NCBI GenBank assembly: GCA_023386235.1
Contig: JAEWKC010000009.1
Coordinates: forward strand, 121,192-185,191
Source: Bacteroidota bacterium
Lineage (GTDB): Bacteria > Bacteroidota > Bacteroidia > Chitinophagales > Chitinophagaceae
DNA: 64,000 bases
Reading direction: 5' to 3'
The translations under genes were made by a program, and so were the position numbers. Below, piece after piece: positions 58,540 to 64,000 of this stretch. The notes beneath the pieces are model-generated. The model worked only from the letters and a program-made list of their open reading frames with translations, was not told the DNA's origin and ran no database searches. How positions within the stretch are numbered: the first letter of the stretch is position 1; each line of letters starts with the position of its first letter.

Positions 58540-59235
58540 CTACTTTAATAGCTGCTTAATATCTCTGTCGTTCTGAATATTATTCATTTGTTTTAATATC
58601 CATCCGGTTTTCCATTGCACGTGTTTGCTCATAGGTACAATAGTATAAACTTTCGGGTTTTGTAAAGAAGCGGCTATCATAGCGGCTTCCCGTCGCGTAA
58701 GTTTGGCAGCGGGTTTGTTGAAATATTTCTGTGCGGCGGCTTCAAAGCCAAACACGCCTTTCCCCGTTTCTATTACATTCAGATAAACTTCCAGGATTCT
58801 CTCTTTCCCCCAGACCATTTCTATAAACCAGGTATAAAAAAACTCTAATGGTTTGCGCAGGTATTTCCAAATCCCGGAGCCCTGCCAGAGGAAAACGTTT
58901 TTGGCAGTTTGTTGCGAGATGGTACTGGCTGCTGATCCTCTTGCTCTGCCGGCTTTAAGATTTTCGCCTTGTAGGCTTTTGCCAAGCGAAGTCCAGTCAA
59001 ACCCTTTGTGTAAACCAAATAACTGATCTTCGGCGGCAATAACGGCAAGTTTGGCATTATCCGAAATTTCACCAAGCCTTACATAATCTTTTTTTAGTCC
59101 ATAACCATCTGCTACATGTGCTATTTGGGTAAGGGTCACGGGTGGCATTATCCATTTGCAAACAAATCCGTATATCACTGAAAACAGCAGTAATACAAAC
59201 AGCAGCTTAAAAAGTTTTTTGATTAATCTTATCAC
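58540..59235 (-). CDS. mtgA: Monofunctional peptidoglycan glycosyltransferase
   Basis: Family GT51 enzyme that polymerises lipid II into glycan chains. One membrane helix (about residues 7-25) anchors it. The five GT51 motifs can be traced: AAEDQLFGLHKGFDW with the catalytic glutamate, GRARGSAASTISQQTAKNVFLW, KRILEVYLNVIETGKGVFGFEAAAQKYF, and TRREAAMIAASLQNPKVY. I prefer the GTG start at 59235 (MIRLIKKLFKLLF), because a TATCTTTG -7 box at 59248-59241 lies just before it and the upstream GTG at 59286 would overlap merC. Transcription would then begin at about the start codon. Confidence 0.92.
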   Translation of the reverse strand: MIRLIKKLFKLLFVLLLFSVIYGFVCKWIMPPVTLTQIAHVADGYGLKKDYVRLGEISDNAKLAVIAAEDQLFGLHKGFDWTSLGKSLQGENLKAGRARGSAASTISQQTAKNVFLWQGSGIWKYLRKPLEFFYTWFIEMVWGKERILEVYLNVIETGKGVFGFEAAAQKYFNKPAAKLTRREAAMIAASLQNPKVYTIVPMSKHVQWKTGWILKQMNNIQNDRDIKQLLK

Positions 59236-59240
59236 GGGCA

Positions 59241-59248
59241 CAAAGATA
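59241..59248 (-). promoter_or_regulatory. -7 box (TATCTTTG) close to the mtgA start
   Basis: On the minus strand TATCTTTG is an exact TAnnTTTG match. Expected transcription start is about 59234, at the GTG codon I prefer for mtgA (59235), which would make the mRNA nearly leaderless. The box may be fortuitous, because it also lies within a longer open frame starting at 59286. Confidence 0.35.
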
Positions 59249-59257
59249 ATAGATTTA

Positions 59258-59650
59258 TCAATGTTGATGCGCGCAGGTAGTATCACTGCAATGCGACACT
59301 GCTTTACATTTTTTGTAATTAAGATAGTGCGCGTAAATAATGAAAAATACGGCAGGAATTAAAAAATAAACAGCATAATCGTGCCATACTTCTTTAAAAA
59401 CAAGCAACAATATACCTATTGAAAATAAAATTACGGGCGTTTTGCTTTGATGATGATGCTTGGTGCCATGATATAAGGCTCTTGCGCCAATGACAAATGC
59501 AAGCGCTATCATGGTATATTCAAAGGCGTGATTATGAATTATATTGATGCCAAATAGAGGAAGGCTTGTCATAAGCAGCGGCAACACCGCGCAGTGAATG
59601 GCGCAGGCAAGTGATGTTGTGATTCCTAAAGCGTCCCAATTTATTTTCAT
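59258..59650 (-). CDS. MerC-domain membrane protein
   Basis: A 130-residue protein with four membrane helices of the MerC family: LGITTSLACAIHCAVLPLLMTSL with the cysteine pair CAIHC, HAFEYTMIALAFVIGARALYHG, TPVILFSIGILLLVFKEVW and YFLIPAVFFIIYAHYLNYKKC. The C-terminus is rich in Cys and His (KAVSHCSDTTCAHQH). MerC was first described in mercury transport; members beside a Fur-family repressor, as here, more likely handle zinc or copper, and there is no mer reductase. I start at the ATG 59650. It diverges from the SCO and Fur genes across a palindromic operator. Confidence 0.85.
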   Translation of the reverse strand: MKINWDALGITTSLACAIHCAVLPLLMTSLPLFGINIIHNHAFEYTMIALAFVIGARALYHGTKHHHQSKTPVILFSIGILLLVFKEVWHDYAVYFLIPAVFFIIYAHYLNYKKCKAVSHCSDTTCAHQH

Positions 59651-59726
59651 CCGTGTAATTTTTATGTTTTTTCCAGGTAGTAATAACCGAAAAACGGTTT
59701 TGGTAGTTATTATTTGGCAAATATAG

Positions 59727-59734
59727 TATCTTTG
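59727..59734 (+). promoter_or_regulatory. -7 box (TATCTTTG) of the SCO-Fur operon
   Basis: TATCTTTG on the plus strand ends within the left half of the palindrome (59732-59748), so the transcription start (about 59741) is also inside the operator. A TTTTG ending at 59702 could be the -33 element with a 24-base gap. The leader to the SCO start at 59869 would be about 130 bases. Confidence 0.5.
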
Positions 59735-59748
59735 CAACATTGTTGCAA
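59732..59748. promoter_or_regulatory. Perfect 17-base palindrome, probable Fur/Zur-family operator
   Basis: TTGCAACA-T-TGTTGCAA is a perfect 8-1-8 palindrome in the 218-base gap between the MerC and SCO genes. It overlaps the divergent promoters on both sides. A Fur-family repressor gene is two genes away. The length and 8-1-8 form fit sites bound by Fur/Zur dimers; the regulator-site link is inferred. Confidence 0.7.
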
Positions 59749-59868
59749 GAATTATAATGAAAAATTTTTCTTATTTTTACCTGATTGAAAAAATGCAGGA
59801 TGAAATAATCCTATTGCCTTGTGCAAGATAATAATGACCATTAAGAAAAAAACTAAAATATTACACGG

Positions 59869-60534
59869 ATGAAAAATAAAAAAGCTTGGATATATGTCTC
59901 TTTTTTTATAGGAATTGTTTTGTTGTTTTGGCTGGGCACGTTTTTAGGAACAAATAACTGGAAGAAACAATCGCCCATATTGAGCTATGTACAACCTTTT
60001 TCGTTTGTAAACCAAAATGGCGAAGCATTTACCGATAATGATATGAAAGGAAAAGTTTCTGTTGTAGAGTATTTTTTCACTACTTGTCAGGGGATTTGTC
60101 CTAAACTCAACAATAATATGAAGCAGGTGTATAATCAATATAAAGGGAATGAGGAAGTACAGTTTATTTCGCATACTTCTATGCCCGAAATAGATTCGGT
60201 GCCCGTGCTGAAAAGATATGCCGATTCTTTGGGTGCAGACAGCAGGCAGTGGATATTTTTAACCGGACGAAAAGACAGCCTTTATCAAATGGCACGCAGA
60301 AGCTATTTGCTCGATGATCCTACAAACAGTGTAAAAAATATTAACGATCAATTTATACATACCCAGTTTTGGGCATTGGTAGACAAGCAGGGCAGAGTAA
60401 GAGCGCAGATATATGATGGTTTGAAAAGCAATGAGATAAAAAAGCTGGTAAAGCAAATAGATATTTTGCTGGAAGAAGAAGAGAGAAGCAATCCTTTTGT
60501 GAATAATATTTACGGAAATAATCCGGTGCAGTAA
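59869..60534 (+). CDS. SCO1/SenC-family protein
   Basis: A 221-residue membrane-anchored protein with a thioredoxin-like fold of the SCO family, which delivers copper to cytochrome oxidase or reduces cysteines. An N-terminal helix (residues 7-24) anchors it; FVNQNGEAFTDNDMKGKVSVVEYFFTTC leads to the metal-binding CQGIC (C-X3-C), and the third ligand is the histidine in DQFIHTQFW. The last 15 residues are polar. It is followed by the Fur-family gene after 21 bases and shares the operator region with the MerC gene. That suggests a metal-supply role. Confidence 0.92.
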   Translation: MKNKKAWIYVSFFIGIVLLFWLGTFLGTNNWKKQSPILSYVQPFSFVNQNGEAFTDNDMKGKVSVVEYFFTTCQGICPKLNNNMKQVYNQYKGNEEVQFISHTSMPEIDSVPVLKRYADSLGADSRQWIFLTGRKDSLYQMARRSYLLDDPTNSVKNINDQFIHTQFWALVDKQGRVRAQIYDGLKSNEIKKLVKQIDILLEEEERSNPFVNNIYGNNPVQ

Positions 60535-60555
60535 CTTAGCTTAAAAGATAATACT

Positions 60556-60969
60556 ATGGAGCAGGAAATGGTGAATATCTTAAAAAATAACGGACTCAGC
60601 GTAACTGAATCAAGGAAGAAAGTACTCTCGCTTTTTTTAAAAAGCAAGGGCGCGCTGGAGCACGCATCAATAGAAAAATCTGCCAAAACGCTTGACAGGG
60701 TTACCATATACCGCACCCTGCAATGCTTTATGGAAAAAGGATTGATACATACTATTCCTTCTGATGACAACAGCATTAAATACGCGCTATGCAAAAATTG
60801 CGAACACGGCCATCATCAGCATAATCATGTACATTTTGTTTGTGAAAAATGCGGTACTACTACCTGCATCGAAGATGTGCATGTGCCCAAGATTTCCCTG
60901 CCCGGAAATTATGCTGTTCGCGAAACGGAAGTAGTAGTAAAAGGAGAGTGCGCGGGTTGTAACGGCTAA
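60556..60969 (+). CDS. Fur-family metal-responsive repressor
   Basis: A 137-residue Fur-family regulator. The winged helix (residues 1-75) has NNGLSVTESRKKVLSLFL and RVTIYRTLQCFMEKGLI. The dimerisation domain has a histidine cluster (HGHHQHNHVHFVC) and two cysteine pairs, CEKC and CAGC, that bind a structural zinc. The pattern is closer to zinc-sensing (Zur-like) members than to iron Fur, but subtype is not certain. It lies in an operon with the SCO gene and faces the MerC gene through a perfect palindrome, so autoregulation is likely. Confidence 0.92.
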   Translation: MEQEMVNILKNNGLSVTESRKKVLSLFLKSKGALEHASIEKSAKTLDRVTIYRTLQCFMEKGLIHTIPSDDNSIKYALCKNCEHGHHQHNHVHFVCEKCGTTTCIEDVHVPKISLPGNYAVRETEVVVKGECAGCNG

Positions 60970-60994
60970 ATGGCCTTTTGTAAGCGCCTGTATT

Positions 60995-61378
60995 TTACAT
61001 GACCAGTTTCTGGAATAATTTTTTGAATACAGCATCTACATCATCCGTTAATCCCGGGTGCACGGGCGAGCATTGAACAATAGTGCTTTTAGCCGCGGTA
61101 AGCCATCTGAACCTGGAAGGTTCGTCTAAAGCGGCAATGGGACTGTCGCAGTTTTCGCCGTTGGCTATTTTTTCAAAAGAAGCCAGGTTGTCTTTTATAA
61201 GATCCATGTCTGTATCTTCGGGGTAGCAGGCAATTTTCTTTTGATTAATAAAGGTTTTGCAAAGAATTTTTTTCTGCTTTTTAGCAAATAGAATCAAACC
61301 CGCATTGATAAACTCTTCTCGCTCCACACGAGGTACAATGCGAATTACAGCGTATTCATATAGAATCTTTTCATTCAT
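60995..61378 (-). CDS. DUF3037-family protein
   Basis: A 127-residue protein of the DUF3037 family: LYEYAVIRIVPRVEREEFINAGLILF at the start, and EPSRFRWLTAAKSTIVQCSPVHPGLTDD in the second half. Its start overlaps the end of the HipA-kinase gene by eight bases (61371-61378), so the two are translationally coupled. DUF3037 genes are recurrently found next to HipA-type kinases. The role is unknown; regulator or antitoxin-like functions are possible but not shown. Confidence 0.9.
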   Translation of the reverse strand: MNEKILYEYAVIRIVPRVEREEFINAGLILFAKKQKKILCKTFINQKKIACYPEDTDMDLIKDNLASFEKIANGENCDSPIAALDEPSRFRWLTAAKSTIVQCSPVHPGLTDDVDAVFKKLFQKLVM

Positions 61379-62141
61379 ACATTGCTTCTTTTAAAAATGT
61401 GGAAGAGGAGTTGTTAAATCTGTGGGTAAGAAAAGTGATGTATTTATTTTTCGCTTCTTCTGCTTCTCCGGGCGCTATTATTTCAAACCATTCCAAAGGA
61501 ACTGCATGGACAATATCAGTGATTTTTTCAACTGTAAGTCTTTGTTTGATCTCGTCTTCAACTACCCGCAGTTTATTGGCTTGAGGCAGCAATACATGAT
61601 ATCTGATTAAAGCAAACGGGTTGAGTGCATTGTCTGAGAAGCTATCCCAATTGTGGTGGTAATATAATGCCGCGCCATGATCAATCAGCCAAAGCTCATT
61701 GCGCCAAAGCAGCATATTTGTATTTTTAGCCGTTCGGTCCATATTGGCCAAAAAAGCATCGAGCCAGACAATCTTAGACGCCAATATGCCGTCTACTTTA
61801 GAAATAGAAGGTTCGTAAGTAACGGCTCCGCTTAGGAAATGCAGTCCTGCATTAAGGCCGCGACTGGCTTTCAGTAAATCCTGAATTTCTACATCGGGCT
61901 CAGATCTGCCAAAGGCTTCGTCCAGTTCTGCAAACACAATTTCCGGCACTTTTAACCCGATGGCTCTCGCTATTTCACCGCCAATAAATTCTGCAATCAA
62001 TGCTTTGATTCCCTGCCCCGCGCCCCTGAATTTGATAACATACATAAACCCATCGTTCGCTTCCACAATAGCCGGCATAGAGCCGCCTTCACGCAAGGGC
62101 GTGATGTATCGGGTAACGTTGACTGTGCGGATATCTGGCAA
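61371..62141 (-). CDS. HipA-family kinase-like protein
   Basis: A 256-residue HipA-like kinase without the N-terminal subdomain of E. coli HipA. Visible kinase elements are the lysine in FMYVIKFRGAGQGIKAL, the catalytic loop LANMDRTAKNTNMLLW (D-x5-N) and the metal-binding LIDHGAALYYHHN, equivalent to DFG. The substrate is unknown (E. coli HipA phosphorylates GltX). No HipB-type helix-turn-helix gene is adjacent; its coupled partner is the DUF3037 gene. It starts two bases from the tyrS stop, so it may be read with tyrS. Confidence 0.88.
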   Translation of the reverse strand: MPDIRTVNVTRYITPLREGGSMPAIVEANDGFMYVIKFRGAGQGIKALIAEFIGGEIARAIGLKVPEIVFAELDEAFGRSEPDVEIQDLLKASRGLNAGLHFLSGAVTYEPSISKVDGILASKIVWLDAFLANMDRTAKNTNMLLWRNELWLIDHGAALYYHHNWDSFSDNALNPFALIRYHVLLPQANKLRVVEDEIKQRLTVEKITDIVHAVPLEWFEIIAPGEAEEAKNKYITFLTHRFNNSSSTFLKEAMYE

Positions 62142-62143
62142 GG

Positions 62144-63421
62144 TTAACTAAATTGAATCAGGTAATAATTTTTCTTTCCTTTCTGGACCAAAAGATATTT
62201 TTCATGCAGCAACAAAGAGGACTCTACTTGAAACTGAACATCTGAAACCTTATTTCTGTTGATGCTGATCCCTCCGTTTTGTACCATCTTGCGGGCTTCA
62301 CCTTTGCTTGGCAAAATTTTGCTATCAGCTAAAAACGTTACAATATCTACACCTGAAGCAATGCAATCTTTTGCAACCTCTACTTTCAAAACGCCTTCCA
62401 TATTTTCCAGATCATCCACACTCAGGCTTTCAGCCGGAGCATTGGCATTGGCAAATAGTTTTTCAGTGGTGGCAATGGCGTTTTGTAAATCTTCTTCACT
62501 GTGTACAAAGCGAGTGATTTCTTCTGCCAATCTTTTTTGTAGAAGTCTTTTTCCGGGATCTTGCTTATGTTCATTGATTAAATTATCAATAGTGTCCTTA
62601 TCGAGAAAAGTAAATATCTTAATCCAGCTTTCTGCGTCCTCATCACCCGCGTTTAACCAGAATTGATAGAATTGATAAGGAGTTGTTCGCTCCGCGTCAA
62701 GCCATACATTGCCGCTTTCCGTTTTACCAAACTTAGTACCATCGGCTTTTTTTATAAGCGGACAGGTAAATGCAAATGCATCACCGCCATCTTTTCTGCG
62801 GATAAATTCTGTACCGGTGGTTATGTTGCCCCACTGGTCGCTACCGCCCATTTGAAGTTTTACATTCTGTGTTTTATACAAATGATAAAAATCGTAACCC
62901 TGCATCAACTGATAGGCAAATTCTGTATAAGAAATTCCTGTATCGCCTTCAATTCTCTTCTTTACACTGTCTTTGGCCATCATATAATTTACGGTGATGT
63001 GTTTACCTGCATCGCGCAGAAAGCCAATAAAACTGATGTCTTTAAACCAGTCGTAATTGTTAACCATCACGGCTACATTAGGAATATCAGAAGTAAAATC
63101 AATGAATTTTTCCAGTTGTTTTTTTATGCCTGCCACATTTTTTTCCAGTTGTTCTTCGTTCAGCAATACACGTTCCGCGCTTTTCATGCTTGGATCACCA
63201 ATCATTCCTGTGGCACCACCAACCAAAGCGTAAGGCTTATGACCTGCTTTTTGTAAATGTACCAGTAATAAAATAGGAACCAGACTACCAATATGCAGAC
63301 TTTCTGCGGTGGGGTCAAAACCTATATAAGCCGATGTTTGTTCTTTATTTAGTTGTTCTTCTGTACCGGGCATTATGTCCTGCAACATGCCTCTCCAGCG
63401 TAGTTCTTCTATTAAATTCAT
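62144..63421 (-). CDS. tyrS: Tyrosyl-tRNA synthetase
   Basis: Charges tRNA-Tyr. It has 425 residues. The class I signatures are HIGS (in PTAESLHIGSLVPI) and the KMSKS-equivalent KFGKTES. The tyrosine pocket includes YIGFDPTAESL and QLMQGYDF. The C-terminal S4-like domain (GEARKMVQNGGISINRNKV) binds tRNA. A near-consensus TATCTTCG -7 box lies upstream on the minus strand (about 63438-63445). Confidence 0.97.
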   Translation of the reverse strand: MNLIEELRWRGMLQDIMPGTEEQLNKEQTSAYIGFDPTAESLHIGSLVPILLLVHLQKAGHKPYALVGGATGMIGDPSMKSAERVLLNEEQLEKNVAGIKKQLEKFIDFTSDIPNVAVMVNNYDWFKDISFIGFLRDAGKHITVNYMMAKDSVKKRIEGDTGISYTEFAYQLMQGYDFYHLYKTQNVKLQMGGSDQWGNITTGTEFIRRKDGGDAFAFTCPLIKKADGTKFGKTESGNVWLDAERTTPYQFYQFWLNAGDEDAESWIKIFTFLDKDTIDNLINEHKQDPGKRLLQKRLAEEITRFVHSEEDLQNAIATTEKLFANANAPAESLSVDDLENMEGVLKVEVAKDCIASGVDIVTFLADSKILPSKGEARKMVQNGGISINRNKVSDVQFQVESSLLLHEKYLLVQKGKKNYYLIQFS

Positions 63422-63457
63422 CAGTGAAAAAATTTTTGCGAAGATAAAAAGATTTTA

Positions 63458-63521
63458 ATCAATGAACGATTATCAATGAACAATTATGGATGGTGAATGA
63501 TTAATTGTAAATGATGAATTT
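63458..63521. repeat. Degenerate AT-rich short repeat
   Basis: The sequence holds two direct copies of ATCAATGAAC (about 63458-63480) and variants such as ATGAATTT and GGTGAATGATTAATTG, giving an AT-rich quasi-repetitive stretch upstream of tyrS. It has no coding potential. It looks like a decayed simple repeat. Confidence 0.4.
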
Positions 63522-63573
63522 ATTTCAAATAAACATCTACACAACCACACAATAATAACAATACATAGTGGGT

Positions 63574-63618
63574 GTAAAAAAAACCGATGCTTATCGGATT
63601 TATTTTAATAAGCATCGG
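63574..63618 (-). terminator. Intrinsic terminator of the HU-like gene
   Basis: An 11-bp stem (CCGATGCTTAT at 63584-63594 with ATAAGCATCGG at 63608-63618) precedes eight T residues on the minus strand, about 60 bases after the HU-like gene stop. Confidence 0.85.
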
Positions 63619-63628
63619 ATTTATTTTT

Positions 63629-63658
63629 ATGCTTATTGCTTTTTAAAAACATAAGCAT
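63629..63658 (-). repeat. Second hairpin sharing the terminator core
   Basis: ATGCTTAT (63629-63636) and ATAAGCAT (63651-63658) form an 8-bp stem that repeats the core of the terminator at 63584-63618. It lies between the HU-like gene stop and that terminator and has only a weak T-rich run after it. It is either a duplicated half-terminator or a stability hairpin. Confidence 0.45.
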
Positions 63659-63677
63659 TGTTTTTTGATAATACAGG

Positions 63678-64000
63678 CTACATCTTTTCAAAAGACAGGG
63701 TTTGCAGCGCATCTTTAATACCTTTGCCGGGTGTAAAGATTACTCTTGCATCTTTAATGCTTGCCGCAGTTACTTCTTTATCGGTGGCTTTGCCTTCGCT
63801 GCTAAAGCTTACCCGCAGGCTGCCCAGCTCGCCCATGCGCACAATATTGCCTTCAGCCAACGCAGTTTGCATTACATCTACCAGCGCGTAGAGTACGGCG
63901 CGAATGTCGGCACCGCTTACCGTGCTTATTTTTTCTATGTCTTTGGTAAGGTTATCCAGCGTTTTTTCGCCGGACATATTCGGAGAGGCATAATATTTTT
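63678..64000 (-). CDS. HU-like DNA-binding protein, 5' end beyond the window
   Basis: The frame is open to the right edge: upstream of the in-frame ATG at 63977 (MSGEKTLDNL) lie codons for KYYASPN, which matches the KYYA motif in the usual N-terminus of long Bacteroidota HU-like proteins (about 125 residues). The true start is therefore probably outside the window, and 107 codons are seen. The HU fold is clear: ISTVSGADIRAVLYALVDVMQ, GNIVRMGELGSLRVSFSSEG and ARVIFTPGKGIKDALQTL. It likely binds DNA non-specifically in the nucleoid. Confidence 0.88.
   Translation of the reverse strand, partial: KYYASPNMSGEKTLDNLTKDIEKISTVSGADIRAVLYALVDVMQTALAEGNIVRMGELGSLRVSFSSEGKATDKEVTAASIKDARVIFTPGKGIKDALQTLSFEKM

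Larger units (their letters stand above)
59718..59748 (-). promoter_or_regulatory. Promoter of the MerC gene (TTG-N20-TATATTTG)
   Basis: On the minus strand a TTG (59748-59746) and TATATTTG (59725-59718) are 20 bases apart, a normal Bacteroidota promoter. The TTG lies inside the right half of the palindrome at 59732-59748, so a repressor bound there would block it. The leader would be about 60 bases. Confidence 0.6.

Noticed and set aside
59258..59650. Mercury-resistance operon
   Set aside because: Only a MerC-type protein is present; there is no merA, merR, merP or merT. The Fur/SCO context points to ordinary metal supply.
62663..63256. Open frame of 197 codons on the plus strand
   Set aside because: Antisense to tyrS and without family resemblance.

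Overview
The window is chromosomal DNA of a Bacteroidota bacterium, most likely a member of the Chitinophagaceae. This rests on families largely confined to that phylum (DUF4421, DUF4251, TlpA with an N-terminal DUF4369-like domain, M16 peptidase pairs, long HU-like proteins), on -7 promoter boxes of the form TAnnTTTG (often TATCTTTG) upstream of many genes, on start codons without clear Shine-Dalgarno sequences, and on AT-rich intergenic DNA. Almost everything is housekeeping. I see no rRNA, insertion sequence, prophage, CRISPR array or integrase.

Layout. 1-3.2 kb: cutC (cut by the left edge), an RsmB-like rRNA methyltransferase, a DivIC/FtsB-like protein, a small protein and nth. 3.2-7.0 kb: gamma-glutamyltransferase, then a LemA-TPM-TPM cassette. 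7.3-16.9 kb: an eight-gene minus-strand sulfate assimilation operon, in transcription order cysH, cysD, cysN, SUMT, cysJ, cysI, cysE and a siroheme-synthase/TSUP fusion. It takes sulfate through APS and sulfite to sulfide, makes its own siroheme, and supplies O-acetylserine. 17-25 kb: thioredoxin-like protein, histidine kinase, metallo-hydrolase, YjdM, TfoX-N, DUF4421, phosphodiester glycosidase, ftsH and rsfS. 25-32.8 kb: birA, a metallo-hydrolase, a TlpA lipoprotein, folD, GNAT, queE, a small membrane protein, an OFA-type MFS transporter and a DUF2236 protein. 32.8-41.2 kb: GNAT-nitrilase fusion, two small membrane proteins behind mfd, a Ca2+/H+ antiporter, a lactonase and rpsT. 41.4-45.8 kb: sucA and sucB, the latter with two lipoyl domains. 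45.8-50.3 kb: a LuxR-type regulator and TPR histidine kinase facing a beta-helix lipoprotein and a beta-barrel protein. 50.5-57.0 kb: an M16 protease pair, TM2 protein, small cytochrome-like lipoprotein, frr, a transketolase N-terminal subunit and DUF4251. 57.05-57.3 kb: a structured, tRNA-like non-coding RNA gene with its own promoter and terminator. 57.4-64 kb: an Lrp regulator, NlpC/P60 peptidase, mtgA, a MerC/SCO/Fur metal cluster around one perfect palindrome, a DUF3037-HipA kinase pair, tyrS, and an HU-like protein cut by the right edge.

The observations most worth following are the tRNA-like RNA at 57093-57254, the palindrome that covers two divergent promoters in the MerC/SCO/Fur cluster, the siroheme-synthase/TSUP fusion in an operon that carries an iron-sulfur (APS-type) reductase and no APS kinase, the HipA-DUF3037 pair, and several intergenic palindromic repeat elements.
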